Origin: Saprospiraceae bacterium
GTDB taxonomy: Bacteria > Bacteroidota > Bacteroidia > Chitinophagales > Saprospiraceae
Direction: 5' to 3'
Length of the DNA stretch: 64,000 nt
NCBI GenBank assembly: GCA_016714785.1
Contig: JADKCC010000015.1
Location: forward strand, 62,001-126,000
Positions 1 through 8,337 of the stretch are shown here, piece by piece; within the stretch, counting starts at the first letter, position 1; each line of letters opens with the position of its first letter. Position numbers and translations under genes: made by a program. A model generated the notes under the pieces. It was not told the origin of the DNA, did no database searches, and worked only from the letters and a program-made list of their open reading frames with translations.

Positions 1-762
1 GTTACTGATTTTTTCACAGGAGCCAATGAAGTCATTATGAAGATGGTGGATATGATCATGTTGATGGCTCCATTGGCTGTATTTGCGTTATTATCAGCAT
101 TGATAACGGAGATCACCAATCCTGATTTATTTGTTGCTTTGGGCTGGTATGTAGTGACCGTACTTATCGGGTTAGTATTGATGGCTGGATTTTATGGTCT
201 TGTTGTAGCATTGTATTTAAAAAAATCTCCAGTATTTTTTTATAAAAGTATTGCTCCGGCACAATTACTAGCATTTTCTACCAGTTCGAGTGCCGCCACC
301 TTACCTGTGACGATGGAAAGAGTAGAAGAACATCTCGGTGTAGATAAAGAAGTAACCAGTTTCGTATGCCCGCTAGGCGCCACAGTCAATATGGATGGTA
401 CAAGCCTGTATCAGGCAGTGGCGGCAGTTTTTATATGCGAAGCCATGCATTTTGATTTATCTTTTTCGGCTCAGCTTTCCATTATCATTACCGCTACATT
501 GGCGTCTATTGGTTCTGCGGCTGTTCCTGGTGCAGGTTTGATCATGTTGGTGGTAGTGCTAGAGTCTCTTGGTCTTCCAGCTGAAAGTATGGCAATTGGC
601 CTTGCATTGATCTTTGCAGTGGATAGACCATTGGATATGTGTAGGACGATAATCAATATCACAGGTGACTGTATGGTGGCTTTAGTGATAGGTAAGTCGT
701 TGGGAAAGTTGCACACACCAAAACCAAAGAATCTTGGCGATAATTATCCGGAAGTGGCTTGA
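1..762 (+). CDS. Dicarboxylate/amino acid:cation symporter (GltP/DctA family), 5'-truncated by window edge
   Basis: The reading frame is open to base 1, so the N-terminal half of the gene lies outside the window and the first internal ATG (37) is not the true start. The visible part is the transport core of the DAACS family, which moves glutamate, aspartate or C4-dicarboxylates with Na+ or H+ across the inner membrane. Seen directly: the serine-rich re-entrant hairpin (STSSSAATLPVT), the unwound-helix motif NMDGTSLYQ, a second hairpin (SIGSAAVPGAG) and the substrate-binding final helix DRPLDMCRTIINITGDC. Family membership is secure; the substrate cannot be fixed from this fragment. It is followed by about 170 bases without a convincing terminator. 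Confidence 0.93.
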   Translation, partial: VTDFFTGANEVIMKMVDMIMLMAPLAVFALLSALITEITNPDLFVALGWYVVTVLIGLVLMAGFYGLVVALYLKKSPVFFYKSIAPAQLLAFSTSSSAATLPVTMERVEEHLGVDKEVTSFVCPLGATVNMDGTSLYQAVAAVFICEAMHFDLSFSAQLSIIITATLASIGSAAVPGAGLIMLVVVLESLGLPAESMAIGLALIFAVDRPLDMCRTIINITGDCMVALVIGKSLGKLHTPKPKNLGDNYPEVA

Positions 763-886
763 CACAATATTCGAAATCAATCTTCCTATAGGTTGAATGA
801 TTATACATGATAGTTATTTTGCTCTTGCCATCTATTTTCTTAATATTCTAATTCAAAATGCATTACTCATTTAAATTATTTAAAAA

Positions 887-919
887 TTCGACAAAAAATA
901 GATTTTACCCTTATATTTG
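887..919 (+). promoter_or_regulatory. Predicted Bacteroidota promoter of the secreted-protein gene at 936
   Basis: The -7 box TATATTTG (912-919) matches TAnnTTTG exactly. A -33-like TTCG (887-890) lies 21 bases upstream (consensus TTTG with about 19). The ATG follows 16 bases after the box, giving a very short leader. Confidence 0.5.
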
Positions 920-935
920 ACAAAAAATTCAAAAT

Positions 936-2378
936 ATGAATTTTAATATAAGTATTCTAATTGCATTATTTTTTTCAATTCAGCTTGGGTTTCTTAATGC
1001 ACAAAAAGTGACTGTATCCCGTGAAATCGGTGTCAGAAATAATTATGCCTATGATATATTGCCCAATATAGCTGATCACATTATATTCTATCATGACCGT
1101 GGTGTAGAGCATAATTTTGAGATTTATGATCAGAATTTAAGGTACATAAGTGCTATTCAGCCAGAATTTGAAAAAAAAAATATACTCCCGACAGGTGTTC
1201 TTGCTATGGATTCAGCCTTTCACTTTTATTACACCTTTAGAGAAGGTAGCAATATTATATTTAAGGCAATAGCTTATGATAAAAATGTATCAGTTTTAGA
1301 CTCTACTACTTACAATGTCAAAGACAAGAAAATAGTCAGCAGTAATCCCCGGTTTGCATATTCAAAAGACAAGTCAAAAGTACTTATCTTCACACCGAAC
1401 GAGCAATTTCTGAACCTGCAACTCATTGACAATAAAACATTAGAAATTATCTATGATTTTAATCTTTTAGTCAATGGCATCAATTTAAAAAACGATTTTG
1501 AAAAATTGGTCGTCAGCAACGATGGCGAGATATTCATGATTACTAGAAAAGCTTCCATGTGGAAAAAACGAGACGCGTATGGTTTTAACTTAATTAGAAT
1601 TGTAGATAAGGATAACATTTTCTTGCATATTTTTACTCCTGAATCTGATGAAATATCTAATCTCAAGATGGATTATGACGATAAAAACAAGCGCATAGTT
1701 TTGGCTGGATTTACTACAGCAGGAGATGAATCCAAAACAAATGGTTATTTTGGATTCTCTATGATCCCATCACAGCTGCCTGAAGAAGCAGAAATTATCA
1801 TCAATAGATTTACCCCAGAATTTGCAAGTGAAGTGTCGGGCAAAAAAAATAAAAGAATTAAAGAACTCGATGGTTTTCAGATTCAGGATTTGATACTTAG
1901 GATGGATGGTGGCGTAATCATAGTCGCAGAATCTGTTAGAGAATTTACTAGGAGGTCTCAGATGGTTGCACCAGGACAATTTGGCAATAATATGCCCGTC
2001 CGCGGATTTATTGACTATTATCACGAAGATTTGGTTTTATTAGCTACATTTCCTGAGGGGAAAGAACATTGGAAAAAAATCTTGTTTAAAAAACAGTTTT
2101 CTCAAGATGACAATGCTATTTATTCTTCTTATTTTATAGTTAAGACACCATCTCAAATAAGATTGATATATAATGATGAAATAAAAAACAGCAATACTGT
2201 TAGCGAATATGTAATAGATCCAACAGGTAATTTTGAGCGAAGAAGTGTACTCAGCACAGAGTATCAAAACTTAAAGTTAAGATTTAGAGATGCTATTCAA
2301 ATTGGACCATCTAGTCTTATCATCCCTAGCGAAAAACAATCCAAAATCAATCTAGTAAAAATAGACTATGACCTCTGA
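936..2378 (+). CDS. Secreted protein of unknown function (480 aa)
   Basis: I do not recognise a family. The protein opens with a clear Sec signal peptide (hydrophobic stretch at residues 3-18, cleavage probably after LNAQ near 23), so it is exported. The body alternates short hydrophobic strands with polar turns and repeatedly returns to phrases such as 'YDKN' and 'DDKNKRIVLAGF', which resembles a beta-propeller, but I see no diagnostic blade motif. There is no C-terminal T9SS sorting domain and no lipobox, so a periplasmic location is the simplest inference. ATG 936 is supported by the promoter box ending at 919. It is monocistronic: a non-coding repeat element begins 14 bases after the stop codon. 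Confidence 0.75.
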   Translation: MNFNISILIALFFSIQLGFLNAQKVTVSREIGVRNNYAYDILPNIADHIIFYHDRGVEHNFEIYDQNLRYISAIQPEFEKKNILPTGVLAMDSAFHFYYTFREGSNIIFKAIAYDKNVSVLDSTTYNVKDKKIVSSNPRFAYSKDKSKVLIFTPNEQFLNLQLIDNKTLEIIYDFNLLVNGINLKNDFEKLVVSNDGEIFMITRKASMWKKRDAYGFNLIRIVDKDNIFLHIFTPESDEISNLKMDYDDKNKRIVLAGFTTAGDESKTNGYFGFSMIPSQLPEEAEIIINRFTPEFASEVSGKKNKRIKELDGFQIQDLILRMDGGVIIVAESVREFTRRSQMVAPGQFGNNMPVRGFIDYYHEDLVLLATFPEGKEHWKKILFKKQFSQDDNAIYSSYFIVKTPSQIRLIYNDEIKNSNTVSEYVIDPTGNFERRSVLSTEYQNLKLRFRDAIQIGPSSLIIPSEKQSKINLVKIDYDL

Positions 2379-2392
2379 TTTCATTCTAAGTA

Positions 2393-2934
2393 GGGGCTGC
2401 TGAAAAAGTCAGCTATTATTTTTGGTTAATAGTTTAACGGAGATTATCGTTCAAAAAACAAGCAATAGTGAATAAGAACGAAGTGAAGTGCAAAGCACCA
2501 AAGGCCGCAAGCCTTTGACGAAGTGAACCGCTAGCGGGTGGGCAGGAAAGTGCGTCTATTGCCATAGAAAGCACAAAGGATTAAATATGAAATACTTATG
2601 GCAATAGAAAAATGCATGACTGAGCGATCCTGTAAGGTCGAGAATGAACGACATTACACCAAGCTGATTTAAGTTTAAATCAGTGCCTTCATTTTTGAGT
2701 GATTTCGTATCACTCAAATGCAGCAAAGCTGCACCATTCAGTTACCTTTTTTGAACTAGACTTTTTGGTTACTTTTTGGGCAATGCAAAAAAGTAACTGC
2801 CGCCTGCATAAGGCAAAAGCCAACTCAAGGTACACGACTTTTGGACAAAATCAATTAAAAGGTTTGCATTTAATTTGTTTATTATAGACATAATTTATTA
2901 TTTACCAATTGGTTGCACCATAGTCAGCAGACCC
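2393..2934. mobile_element. MITE-like non-coding element, copy 1 (TA-flanked, inverted ends)
   Basis: The left end GGGGCTGCTGA (2393-2403) and right end TCAGCAGACCC (2924-2934) are inverted repeats (10 of 11 bases) and each is flanked by TA. A related copy lies at 26152-26644. The interior has no credible gene but several perfect hairpins: CTATTGCCATA/TATGGCAATAG (2556-2566/2597-2607), GTTACTTTTT/AAAAAGTAAC (2768-2777/2788-2797), AAAGGC/GCCTTT near 2500, and GAGTGAT/ATCACTC near 2697. Flanking TA dinucleotides fit the target preference of Tc1/mariner/IS630-type transposases, but no transposase is present, so mobilisation in trans is inference. Confidence 0.65.
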
Positions 2935-2961
2935 TAAGTAAAAAATAAATCATAATAAAAA

Positions 2962-2992
2962 AGAGCACCCTTTTGGTAAAGGAATGCTCTTC
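2962..2992 (-). terminator. Rho-independent terminator of the TPR gene
   Basis: On the minus strand AAGAGCA pairs with TGCTCTT, with further CCTTT/AAAGG pairing inside, and a run of T follows (plus-strand A-run at 2958-2963). It lies about 30 bases after the stop codon of the TPR gene. Confidence 0.8.
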
Positions 2993-3024
2993 AGTCTTGG
3001 TTATTAAAAGAGTAAAATTCTTTT

Positions 3025-4440
3025 TTACAGATTATCTTCGTCTTCTGCAAAATATTTTATCATCGCAATGATGTCTTTATCTAATTTTAATTCAGGAGCC
3101 ACATCAAACATTAGCTCATGCTGATCGTAATTTTCCATTAGGGCTTCTTCAAGTAGTTCCATACATTCTGCCTTCTCTTTCATTAGGTATAAAACCACAG
3201 CTTTACAATATATTAAATCTGCCCCATAAGTATGTTCATCCGCTTCATCTAATACTTGTATAGCTTCATCTAGCAAACCCAACTTCGTCAGAAAACAAAT
3301 ATACTCTCTCCAGTACAAAGTATCTTCAGGGCCTGTTTGCGTAGCCATCTGAAAATTGATAGTAGCTTTATTGTAATCTTCGACTGCAAGATATGCTTTA
3401 GCTAATCCTAAATAATATTCCTCCCGTCTATTTTCTAAATCGATGGCTTTATGATATGCATTGATAGCATTATACCATACATTGTCTTTAGAGTAACACT
3501 CACCCAAAAGGAAGAAGGCCTCATCATTGAACGAATCAATTTTTATGGCTTTCAGTAACCATTGCTTTGCAATACCAATTTTGTTCATGTATATATAGCA
3601 ATGGGCTATATTTACCATCAACTCATTATTTGGGCCAAATTTATTATTTGCTTCGATGTATATTTCTAAGGCTTTCTCGTAATTTCTGATTTGCAAACAA
3701 GTATCAGCACAATCGAGATATGCACTTTCGAAATCTGGATTTACAATAAATGAATATTCTAAAGCATCTATGGCTTTTTCATATTCCCATATACAATTAT
3801 ATCCATGCCCAAGATTGTACCATGCTTGATAATTATAGGGATCTTTCTCTATAATACTTTTGTGCAATTCAACACTGTCTTCATACCTTCGGGATAGTTC
3901 CGCGCTGATCCATACCCTCTCCATTGCCTCTTCATTTTTACTCTCTATAAGCACAGCTTGAGACAAGGCGTCGTACATAGCATTATAGTCTTTCATATGT
4001 TCATAAATGAAAGATTCTGCAATAAGTATCTCAACATTATCGCTCTTGGTAGCACCAAAGCGCAAATCATCCAAGATAGCGTGAGCTTTATTAAATTGCT
4101 TTTTGATAGCATAAGCTCTTGCTTTGATGATATTTATTTCTCTCTCAAAAGGCGCAATGTTTTCTGCAATCTCCAATGAAGATAGACAGTCGTTAATTTT
4201 ATTGAGGTTGAGTAAGATTCTTGATTTAATGATGTAAAAGTCAGATCTATATTTGTACTGCTCTATGGCAATTTCAACTACTTCAAGTGCTTTTTCAAAT
4301 AAATACTCGTCTTCGTAATATTCTAAAAGCTGCAAAAAAACTTTTTCATCCATATAACCTATCTCACCTTGCTCAAATTTACATTCAAAATCTGATACAA
4401 GATTTATCAGGGCTGTATCTCGTTTTATTTTGTTCTCCAT
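3025..4440 (-). CDS. Tetratricopeptide-repeat protein (471 aa)
   Basis: A soluble, acidic, all-helical protein with no signal peptide or membrane segment, so probably cytoplasmic. TPR units of about 34 residues run through most of its length; the clearest have the pattern W-x-x-L-G followed by A-x-x-x-Y/F, for example AWYNLGHGYNCIWEYEKAI and FFLLGECYSKDNVWYNAI. About ten or more degenerate repeats can be discerned. TPR arrays act as protein-binding scaffolds; no catalytic domain is attached and the partner cannot be inferred. The gene stands alone, with a strong terminator downstream and nearly 600 non-coding bases upstream. Confidence 0.88.
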   Translation of the reverse strand: MENKIKRDTALINLVSDFECKFEQGEIGYMDEKVFLQLLEYYEDEYLFEKALEVVEIAIEQYKYRSDFYIIKSRILLNLNKINDCLSSLEIAENIAPFEREINIIKARAYAIKKQFNKAHAILDDLRFGATKSDNVEILIAESFIYEHMKDYNAMYDALSQAVLIESKNEEAMERVWISAELSRRYEDSVELHKSIIEKDPYNYQAWYNLGHGYNCIWEYEKAIDALEYSFIVNPDFESAYLDCADTCLQIRNYEKALEIYIEANNKFGPNNELMVNIAHCYIYMNKIGIAKQWLLKAIKIDSFNDEAFFLLGECYSKDNVWYNAINAYHKAIDLENRREEYYLGLAKAYLAVEDYNKATINFQMATQTGPEDTLYWREYICFLTKLGLLDEAIQVLDEADEHTYGADLIYCKAVVLYLMKEKAECMELLEEALMENYDQHELMFDVAPELKLDKDIIAMIKYFAEDEDNL

Positions 4441-5020
4441 ACGTTTATAAATGAGTCGGGGATTAAATGACGGTGTAAATATAGATATATTTCAATGCGT
4501 GGTATCTTTTTCAAAAAAGTTTTTATCCACATTTTTAAAGTTTTTTTTTGTATAAATATTTGTTACATATAATTGATTATCAAAACATTGAGTAGATATA
4601 GTCATTTCTAATATTAATTAACCTACTATGAAACACATGTTAATGTATGAAGTAATTTCATTAATTGTTTTTCATTTTATTAAAAAATACTAGTGGATTT
4701 TTACCATGCATCAGATTTTTTTGTAAAAATGAATAAAAATTTAGATCAAATTTTCATTTGAAATCTCTTGCTTCGCCTTAAATTTTAATGAACCAATTTC
4801 AATTTTTTCTTTGGCTAAAGTAGATAGATCGGTTTTCTAATCATCAAAGAACTGAGATGTTTTTTATAACTGGACATGCAATTACTACAATTACTCTTTT
4901 GTATTATAAACTATTAATGTACATAATTAATTAGGAAAGTACCAACAAAATCTCAGACTAGATTAGTAACACTTGTAAATAATAAGAAAGGAAGAAATTT
5001 ATACAGAAAGTGTAGAAAAA
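4441..5020. other. 580-base intergenic region without recognisable content
   Basis: Very AT-rich sequence between the TPR gene and trhA (both on the minus strand). I found no open frame of note, no tRNA, no strong hairpin and no clear TAnnTTTG box for the TPR gene. It presumably contains that gene's promoter, but I cannot place it. Confidence 0.6.
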
Positions 5021-5662
5021 TTAGGACAAAAGTAAAGCAATAAAATGTCCTGTACCGCCTAGTATTACCATGATGTGCCAGATAGCATGATTCCACTGGA
5101 TTCTGTCTTTTACATAAAAGAATACACCAATAGTATAACTCAAGCCACCTGCTATAAGCCAGAATTTTACTGCCCCAGTCATGTTTTTACTGATCTCATC
5201 ATAGATAAATAAAACCATCCATCCCAAAACAAGGTACAGCACCAAAGATATAATCTCATATCTGGTTTTGAAAATGAGCTTAAATATTACGCCTCCTGCA
5301 ATGATCATCCAATGTAATAATAAAAATGCCAGACCTTCTTTAGTATTGTAGTAGAAAAGTATAAAAGGTGTATAGGTACCGCCAATCAGAAAAAAAATAG
5401 ATATATGATCCACAACTCTCCATCGATTTTTTCTGATGTCTTTATTGGCAAGATGATAAAAAGTCGAACTAAAAAACATAAAAATCAAACCAAAAGTAAA
5501 TATACACAGTCCCCAAAACTGCAATGGAAGCCTTTCAGAAAATAGCAATAAAGGGCACAGCAAGATAGAAAGCAATAGCCCCAAACCATGTGTAATTACA
5601 TTGACCTTCTCATTGATGGGAAGGTTTTTGTATAAAATTTTTATATTTAGTCCTTCTGACAT
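5021..5662 (-). CDS. trhA: Hemolysin III family / PAQR-like membrane protein (TrhA)
   Basis: 213 residues with seven predicted membrane helices, the usual size for bacterial hemolysin III homologues. The family's conserved polar positions are present in order: N-x-x-THGLG near residue 25, SSTFYHLANKD in helix 2, DHISIFFLIGGTYTPF in helix 3, and a final NHAIWHIMVILGGTGHF in which the histidines of the PAQR metal-like site occur. Despite the name, homologues are linked to membrane-lipid and energy homeostasis rather than being proven toxins; that is family knowledge. It sits alone on the minus strand between glyA and the TPR gene. Confidence 0.92.
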   Translation of the reverse strand: MSEGLNIKILYKNLPINEKVNVITHGLGLLLSILLCPLLLFSERLPLQFWGLCIFTFGLIFMFFSSTFYHLANKDIRKNRWRVVDHISIFFLIGGTYTPFILFYYNTKEGLAFLLLHWMIIAGGVIFKLIFKTRYEIISLVLYLVLGWMVLFIYDEISKNMTGAVKFWLIAGGLSYTIGVFFYVKDRIQWNHAIWHIMVILGGTGHFIALLLS

Positions 5663-5793
5663 AAACCAAGTTACGCATATTATTTATATTGGAGGCTAAC
5701 TGCTGCAGATTTGCGAATAATCATAGGTTTTGGTCTTGCTGAACAATGCTACAATCATGAAAGTTTCAAGTCCTACCTTAAAATTAATCTTTA

Positions 5794-7065
5794 TTAAGCA
5801 TAAAGTGGAAAATTAGCCATAAAGCCATTTACTTTATGACGAATATCAGTGATTATGTTGTCATTATCCTTATGCATGATCGCAGCATCTATCCAGTCAA
5901 CTACCTGCTCACAATCTGCTTCTTTAAATCCCCGTGAAGTAACAGCTGCCGTACCCACACGGATACCTGAGGTATGCAGTGCTGATCTGCTGTCAAATGG
6001 TACCATGTTTTTATTGATGGTGATATCTGCTTTTACAAGAGCATTTTCGGCATCTTTTCCTGATATATCTGCTGATTTGGCTCGTAAGTCGATAAGCATC
6101 ATGTGATTGTCAGTACCTCCTGAAATGATTTGGTAACCACGGTCTGTAAATGCATTTGCCATCACACTAGCATTGGCGATGACTTGTTTTCCATATTCTT
6201 TGAAACTATCTTGTGATGCTTCGCCAAATGCAATCGCTTTAGCGGCAATGACATGTTCTAGTGGACCACCTTGCATACCAGGGAAAACAGCACTATTTAA
6301 TATCGTGGACATCATGATTGGATCTCCTTTTTTAGTGGTTCGTCCCCAAGGATTTGCAAAATCTTTGCCCAACATGATGATTCCTCCTCTAGGTCCTCTC
6401 AATGTCTTGTGGGTCGTAGATGATACAAGATGGCAATGTGGCAATGGATCTGTCAACAAATCAGCCGCAATCAGTCCCGCAGGATGTGCTATATCTGCCA
6501 ATAAAAGCGCGCCTACCTCATCAGCAATCTCCCTAAATCTTTTGTAATCCCAATCTCTAGAATAGGCCGATGCACCACAGATGATCAATTTTGGCTGGAC
6601 TTCACGAGCTTTGGCAGCTACTTTGTCCATGTCTATTCGGCCAGTTTCTTGCTCTACACCATAAAAATTTGCTTGATATACCTTGCCAGAATAATTTACT
6701 GGCGAACCATGAGATAAATGACCACCATGTGATAAGTCAAAACCTAAAATGGCATCTCCTGGCTGGAGTACGCCTAAAAATATAGCAGCATTGGCTTGTG
6801 CACCCGAGTGAGGCTGCACATTGGCGTATTCCGCACCGAAAAGCGCACAAAGTCTATCAATGGCAATTTGTTCTATTTTGTCCACCACTTCGCAGCCACC
6901 ATAATATCTTTTGCCAGGATATCCTTCGGCATATTTATTAGTTAAGCAACTACCCATAGCATTGATCACAGCCTGAGAAGTAAAATTTTCCGAAGCAATG
7001 AGCTCGATGCCTTGTCTCTGACGTTGCAACTCTTCTTGTATCAAATGCTCTATGATAGTGTCCAT
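5794..7065 (-). CDS. glyA: Serine hydroxymethyltransferase
   Basis: PLP enzyme interconverting serine plus tetrahydrofolate with glycine plus 5,10-methylene-tetrahydrofolate, the main source of one-carbon units. The 423-residue length is typical. Visible signatures: N-terminal ELIASENFTS (20-30), YAEGYPGKRYYGGCE (45-59), DIAHPAGL (191-198) with the PLP-stacking/binding Asp-His pair, and the Schiff-base lysine K220 in SSTTHKTLRGPRGG. ATG 7065 is supported by the start of the conserved N-terminus and a -7 box 38 bases upstream. Cytoplasmic, monocistronic. folP, another folate gene, is in the same window but far away. Confidence 0.98.
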   Translation of the reverse strand: MDTIIEHLIQEELQRQRQGIELIASENFTSQAVINAMGSCLTNKYAEGYPGKRYYGGCEVVDKIEQIAIDRLCALFGAEYANVQPHSGAQANAAIFLGVLQPGDAILGFDLSHGGHLSHGSPVNYSGKVYQANFYGVEQETGRIDMDKVAAKAREVQPKLIICGASAYSRDWDYKRFREIADEVGALLLADIAHPAGLIAADLLTDPLPHCHLVSSTTHKTLRGPRGGIIMLGKDFANPWGRTTKKGDPIMMSTILNSAVFPGMQGGPLEHVIAAKAIAFGEASQDSFKEYGKQVIANASVMANAFTDRGYQIISGGTDNHMMLIDLRAKSADISGKDAENALVKADITINKNMVPFDSRSALHTSGIRVGTAAVTSRGFKEADCEQVVDWIDAAIMHKDNDNIITDIRHKVNGFMANFPLYA

Positions 7066-7103
7066 GGTGATATATTTTAATGGTGGTTTTACTAAATGAT
7101 GCG

Positions 7104-7111
7104 CAAAGGTA
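7104..7111 (-). promoter_or_regulatory. -7 box of glyA
   Basis: Minus-strand TACCTTTG matches TAnnTTTG; it lies 38 bases upstream of the glyA ATG. No good -33 TTTG is visible. Confidence 0.4.
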
Positions 7112-7220
7112 AAAATTCATTTATAATTGTACGGAAGAAATATTCGCCCAAAAAAATGGTGGCACCATCAAGATGCAAGAATTTATGCAAATTATATAGC
7201 TTTATTGTAGAAAATAAACA

Positions 7221-7847
7221 TCAAATTAGATAATTTCTTACTTTTTCTTGGATTGTATTTTTCACACTTTGCCAAGTTTGGCCTTTTAAACTTACGGGAT
7301 CTTCGCTTTCTTCAGCGTCGTCAAAATAGGTGATTGCTTGTGGAACGGTAATATAAAGATTTTGGGTGCTATATTTTTCTTTATGAAAATCAACAAAATC
7401 TTTTACTGTAAAATGCTGAAGTAGCTCGGCGACATCCCAAAAATCTTTTTTCTTACCTCTTCCAAGGATAGCTTGTACTTTCATAGCCACTATTTCCTCA
7501 GGAGCATACATACGAACTCCATCTATCTCTAAAGTTGGCCTAATTAATGGATGTGGAAATCTTACAATATCTACTTTTACATCACCAATATAGCAAAAAA
7601 TACCAAAAAATGCAGGTTTATCTTCAACAATATAGTCTTGTCCAAATTCACTTTTTAAAGCTTCATGCAGTACTTGGTTGTCAAATTTTTGACTTGAAAA
7701 AATATCCAAATCTACTGAAATTCTATGTCCATACATTAATGATAATGCAGTGCCTCCCACAAGATGAAAAACTTGTAGTTCAGGTATAGCCATCAATCTT
7801 TTTAGTATGGCAAAAGCTCCGGGTTCAACTGTCTCAAGGTGTAACAT
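7221..7847 (-). CDS. AbiEii/AbiGii-type nucleotidyltransferase (putative toxin of a toxin-antitoxin pair)
   Basis: 208 residues with the signature of the AbiEii/MenT-like nucleotidyltransferase fold: GGTALSLMYGHRISVDLDIF at residues 31-50, i.e. the GG-(T/S) loop followed by the metal-binding D46-x-D48 pair. A second conserved block, EEIVAMKVQAILGRGKKKDFWDVAELL, carries the K-x-x-A and R-x-K-x-x-D-x-x-D elements of the family. Known homologues act as toxins that nucleotidylate RNA or protein and form abortive-infection systems with a cognate antitoxin. The upstream gene overlaps it by 46 bases and is its likely partner. The stand-alone toxin reading is inference; some family members have other roles. 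Confidence 0.85.
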   Translation of the reverse strand: MLHLETVEPGAFAILKRLMAIPELQVFHLVGGTALSLMYGHRISVDLDIFSSQKFDNQVLHEALKSEFGQDYIVEDKPAFFGIFCYIGDVKVDIVRFPHPLIRPTLEIDGVRMYAPEEIVAMKVQAILGRGKKKDFWDVAELLQHFTVKDFVDFHKEKYSTQNLYITVPQAITYFDDAEESEDPVSLKGQTWQSVKNTIQEKVRNYLI

Positions 7848-8113
7848 CTGAAATCTTCTATTGGTCTATCAATAACTGCACTAGCAAGAAATAAGCGAGT
7901 CCAAGGCAGAAATTTGGCTTTCAGCAATACTTCTCGCACTTTTTCATCACCATAATAACGCCTACAATTGCGTATATCATCTACATCACCTCTTTCAAAA
8001 ACTCTTTCAATTACAAAGGAAGCCTTGGCATCATAATCGATTTTTTCAAAATTGACATCCCAAAATATTCGTTTATGGAAGATGGGTTTTGCTACTGTGG
8101 AAGATGACATCAT
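7802..8113 (-). CDS. DUF6922-like protein, probable antitoxin partner of the AbiEii nucleotidyltransferase
   Basis: Small protein (103 aa from ATG 8113) beginning MMSSSTVAKPIFHKRIFWDV. The body (FWDVNFEKIDYDAKASFVIERVF and RNCRRYYGDEKVREVLLKAKFLP) matches my memory of the DUF6922 family, usually encoded just before AbiEii-type genes in Bacteroidota; the name is recalled, not searched. The frame extends to a TTG at 8131, but that TTG is part of a -7 box (8129-8136), so I start at the double ATG 8113/8110. Its last 46 bases overlap the nucleotidyltransferase gene in another frame, implying translational coupling. An antitoxin role is inferred from position. Confidence 0.75.
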   Translation of the reverse strand: MMSSSTVAKPIFHKRIFWDVNFEKIDYDAKASFVIERVFERGDVDDIRNCRRYYGDEKVREVLLKAKFLPWTRLFLASAVIDRPIEDFRCYTLRQLNPELLPY

Positions 8114-8128
8114 ATTAATTTTACTTTG

Positions 8129-8136
8129 CAAAGGTA
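8129..8136 (-). promoter_or_regulatory. -7 box of the DUF6922/AbiEii operon
   Basis: Minus-strand TACCTTTG, an exact TAnnTTTG match, 15 bases upstream of ATG 8113. It contains the TTG that would otherwise look like a start codon. Confidence 0.5.
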
Positions 8137-8337
8137 AGCATTAAAATTGAAAATTAGTCCACAATAATTGGATTTCAAGTTCTCTCTTTGTTCCTTTAAG
8201 TCGATCTTTTTATTTATTCAATTTACTCAAAAATGATAACACGATAAATGTTACTTTTAGTTTACTCAATATATAATTTGTATTTTTACTGATAAATCAA
8301 TTAAATTTGGAAAGGAAATATCCAGAAATTTTATCAA

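Noticed and set aside
2699..2887. A 62-codon frame inside the first repeat element
   Set aside because: It runs through perfect hairpins, has no start signal, and the corresponding frame is not preserved in the second copy of the element.
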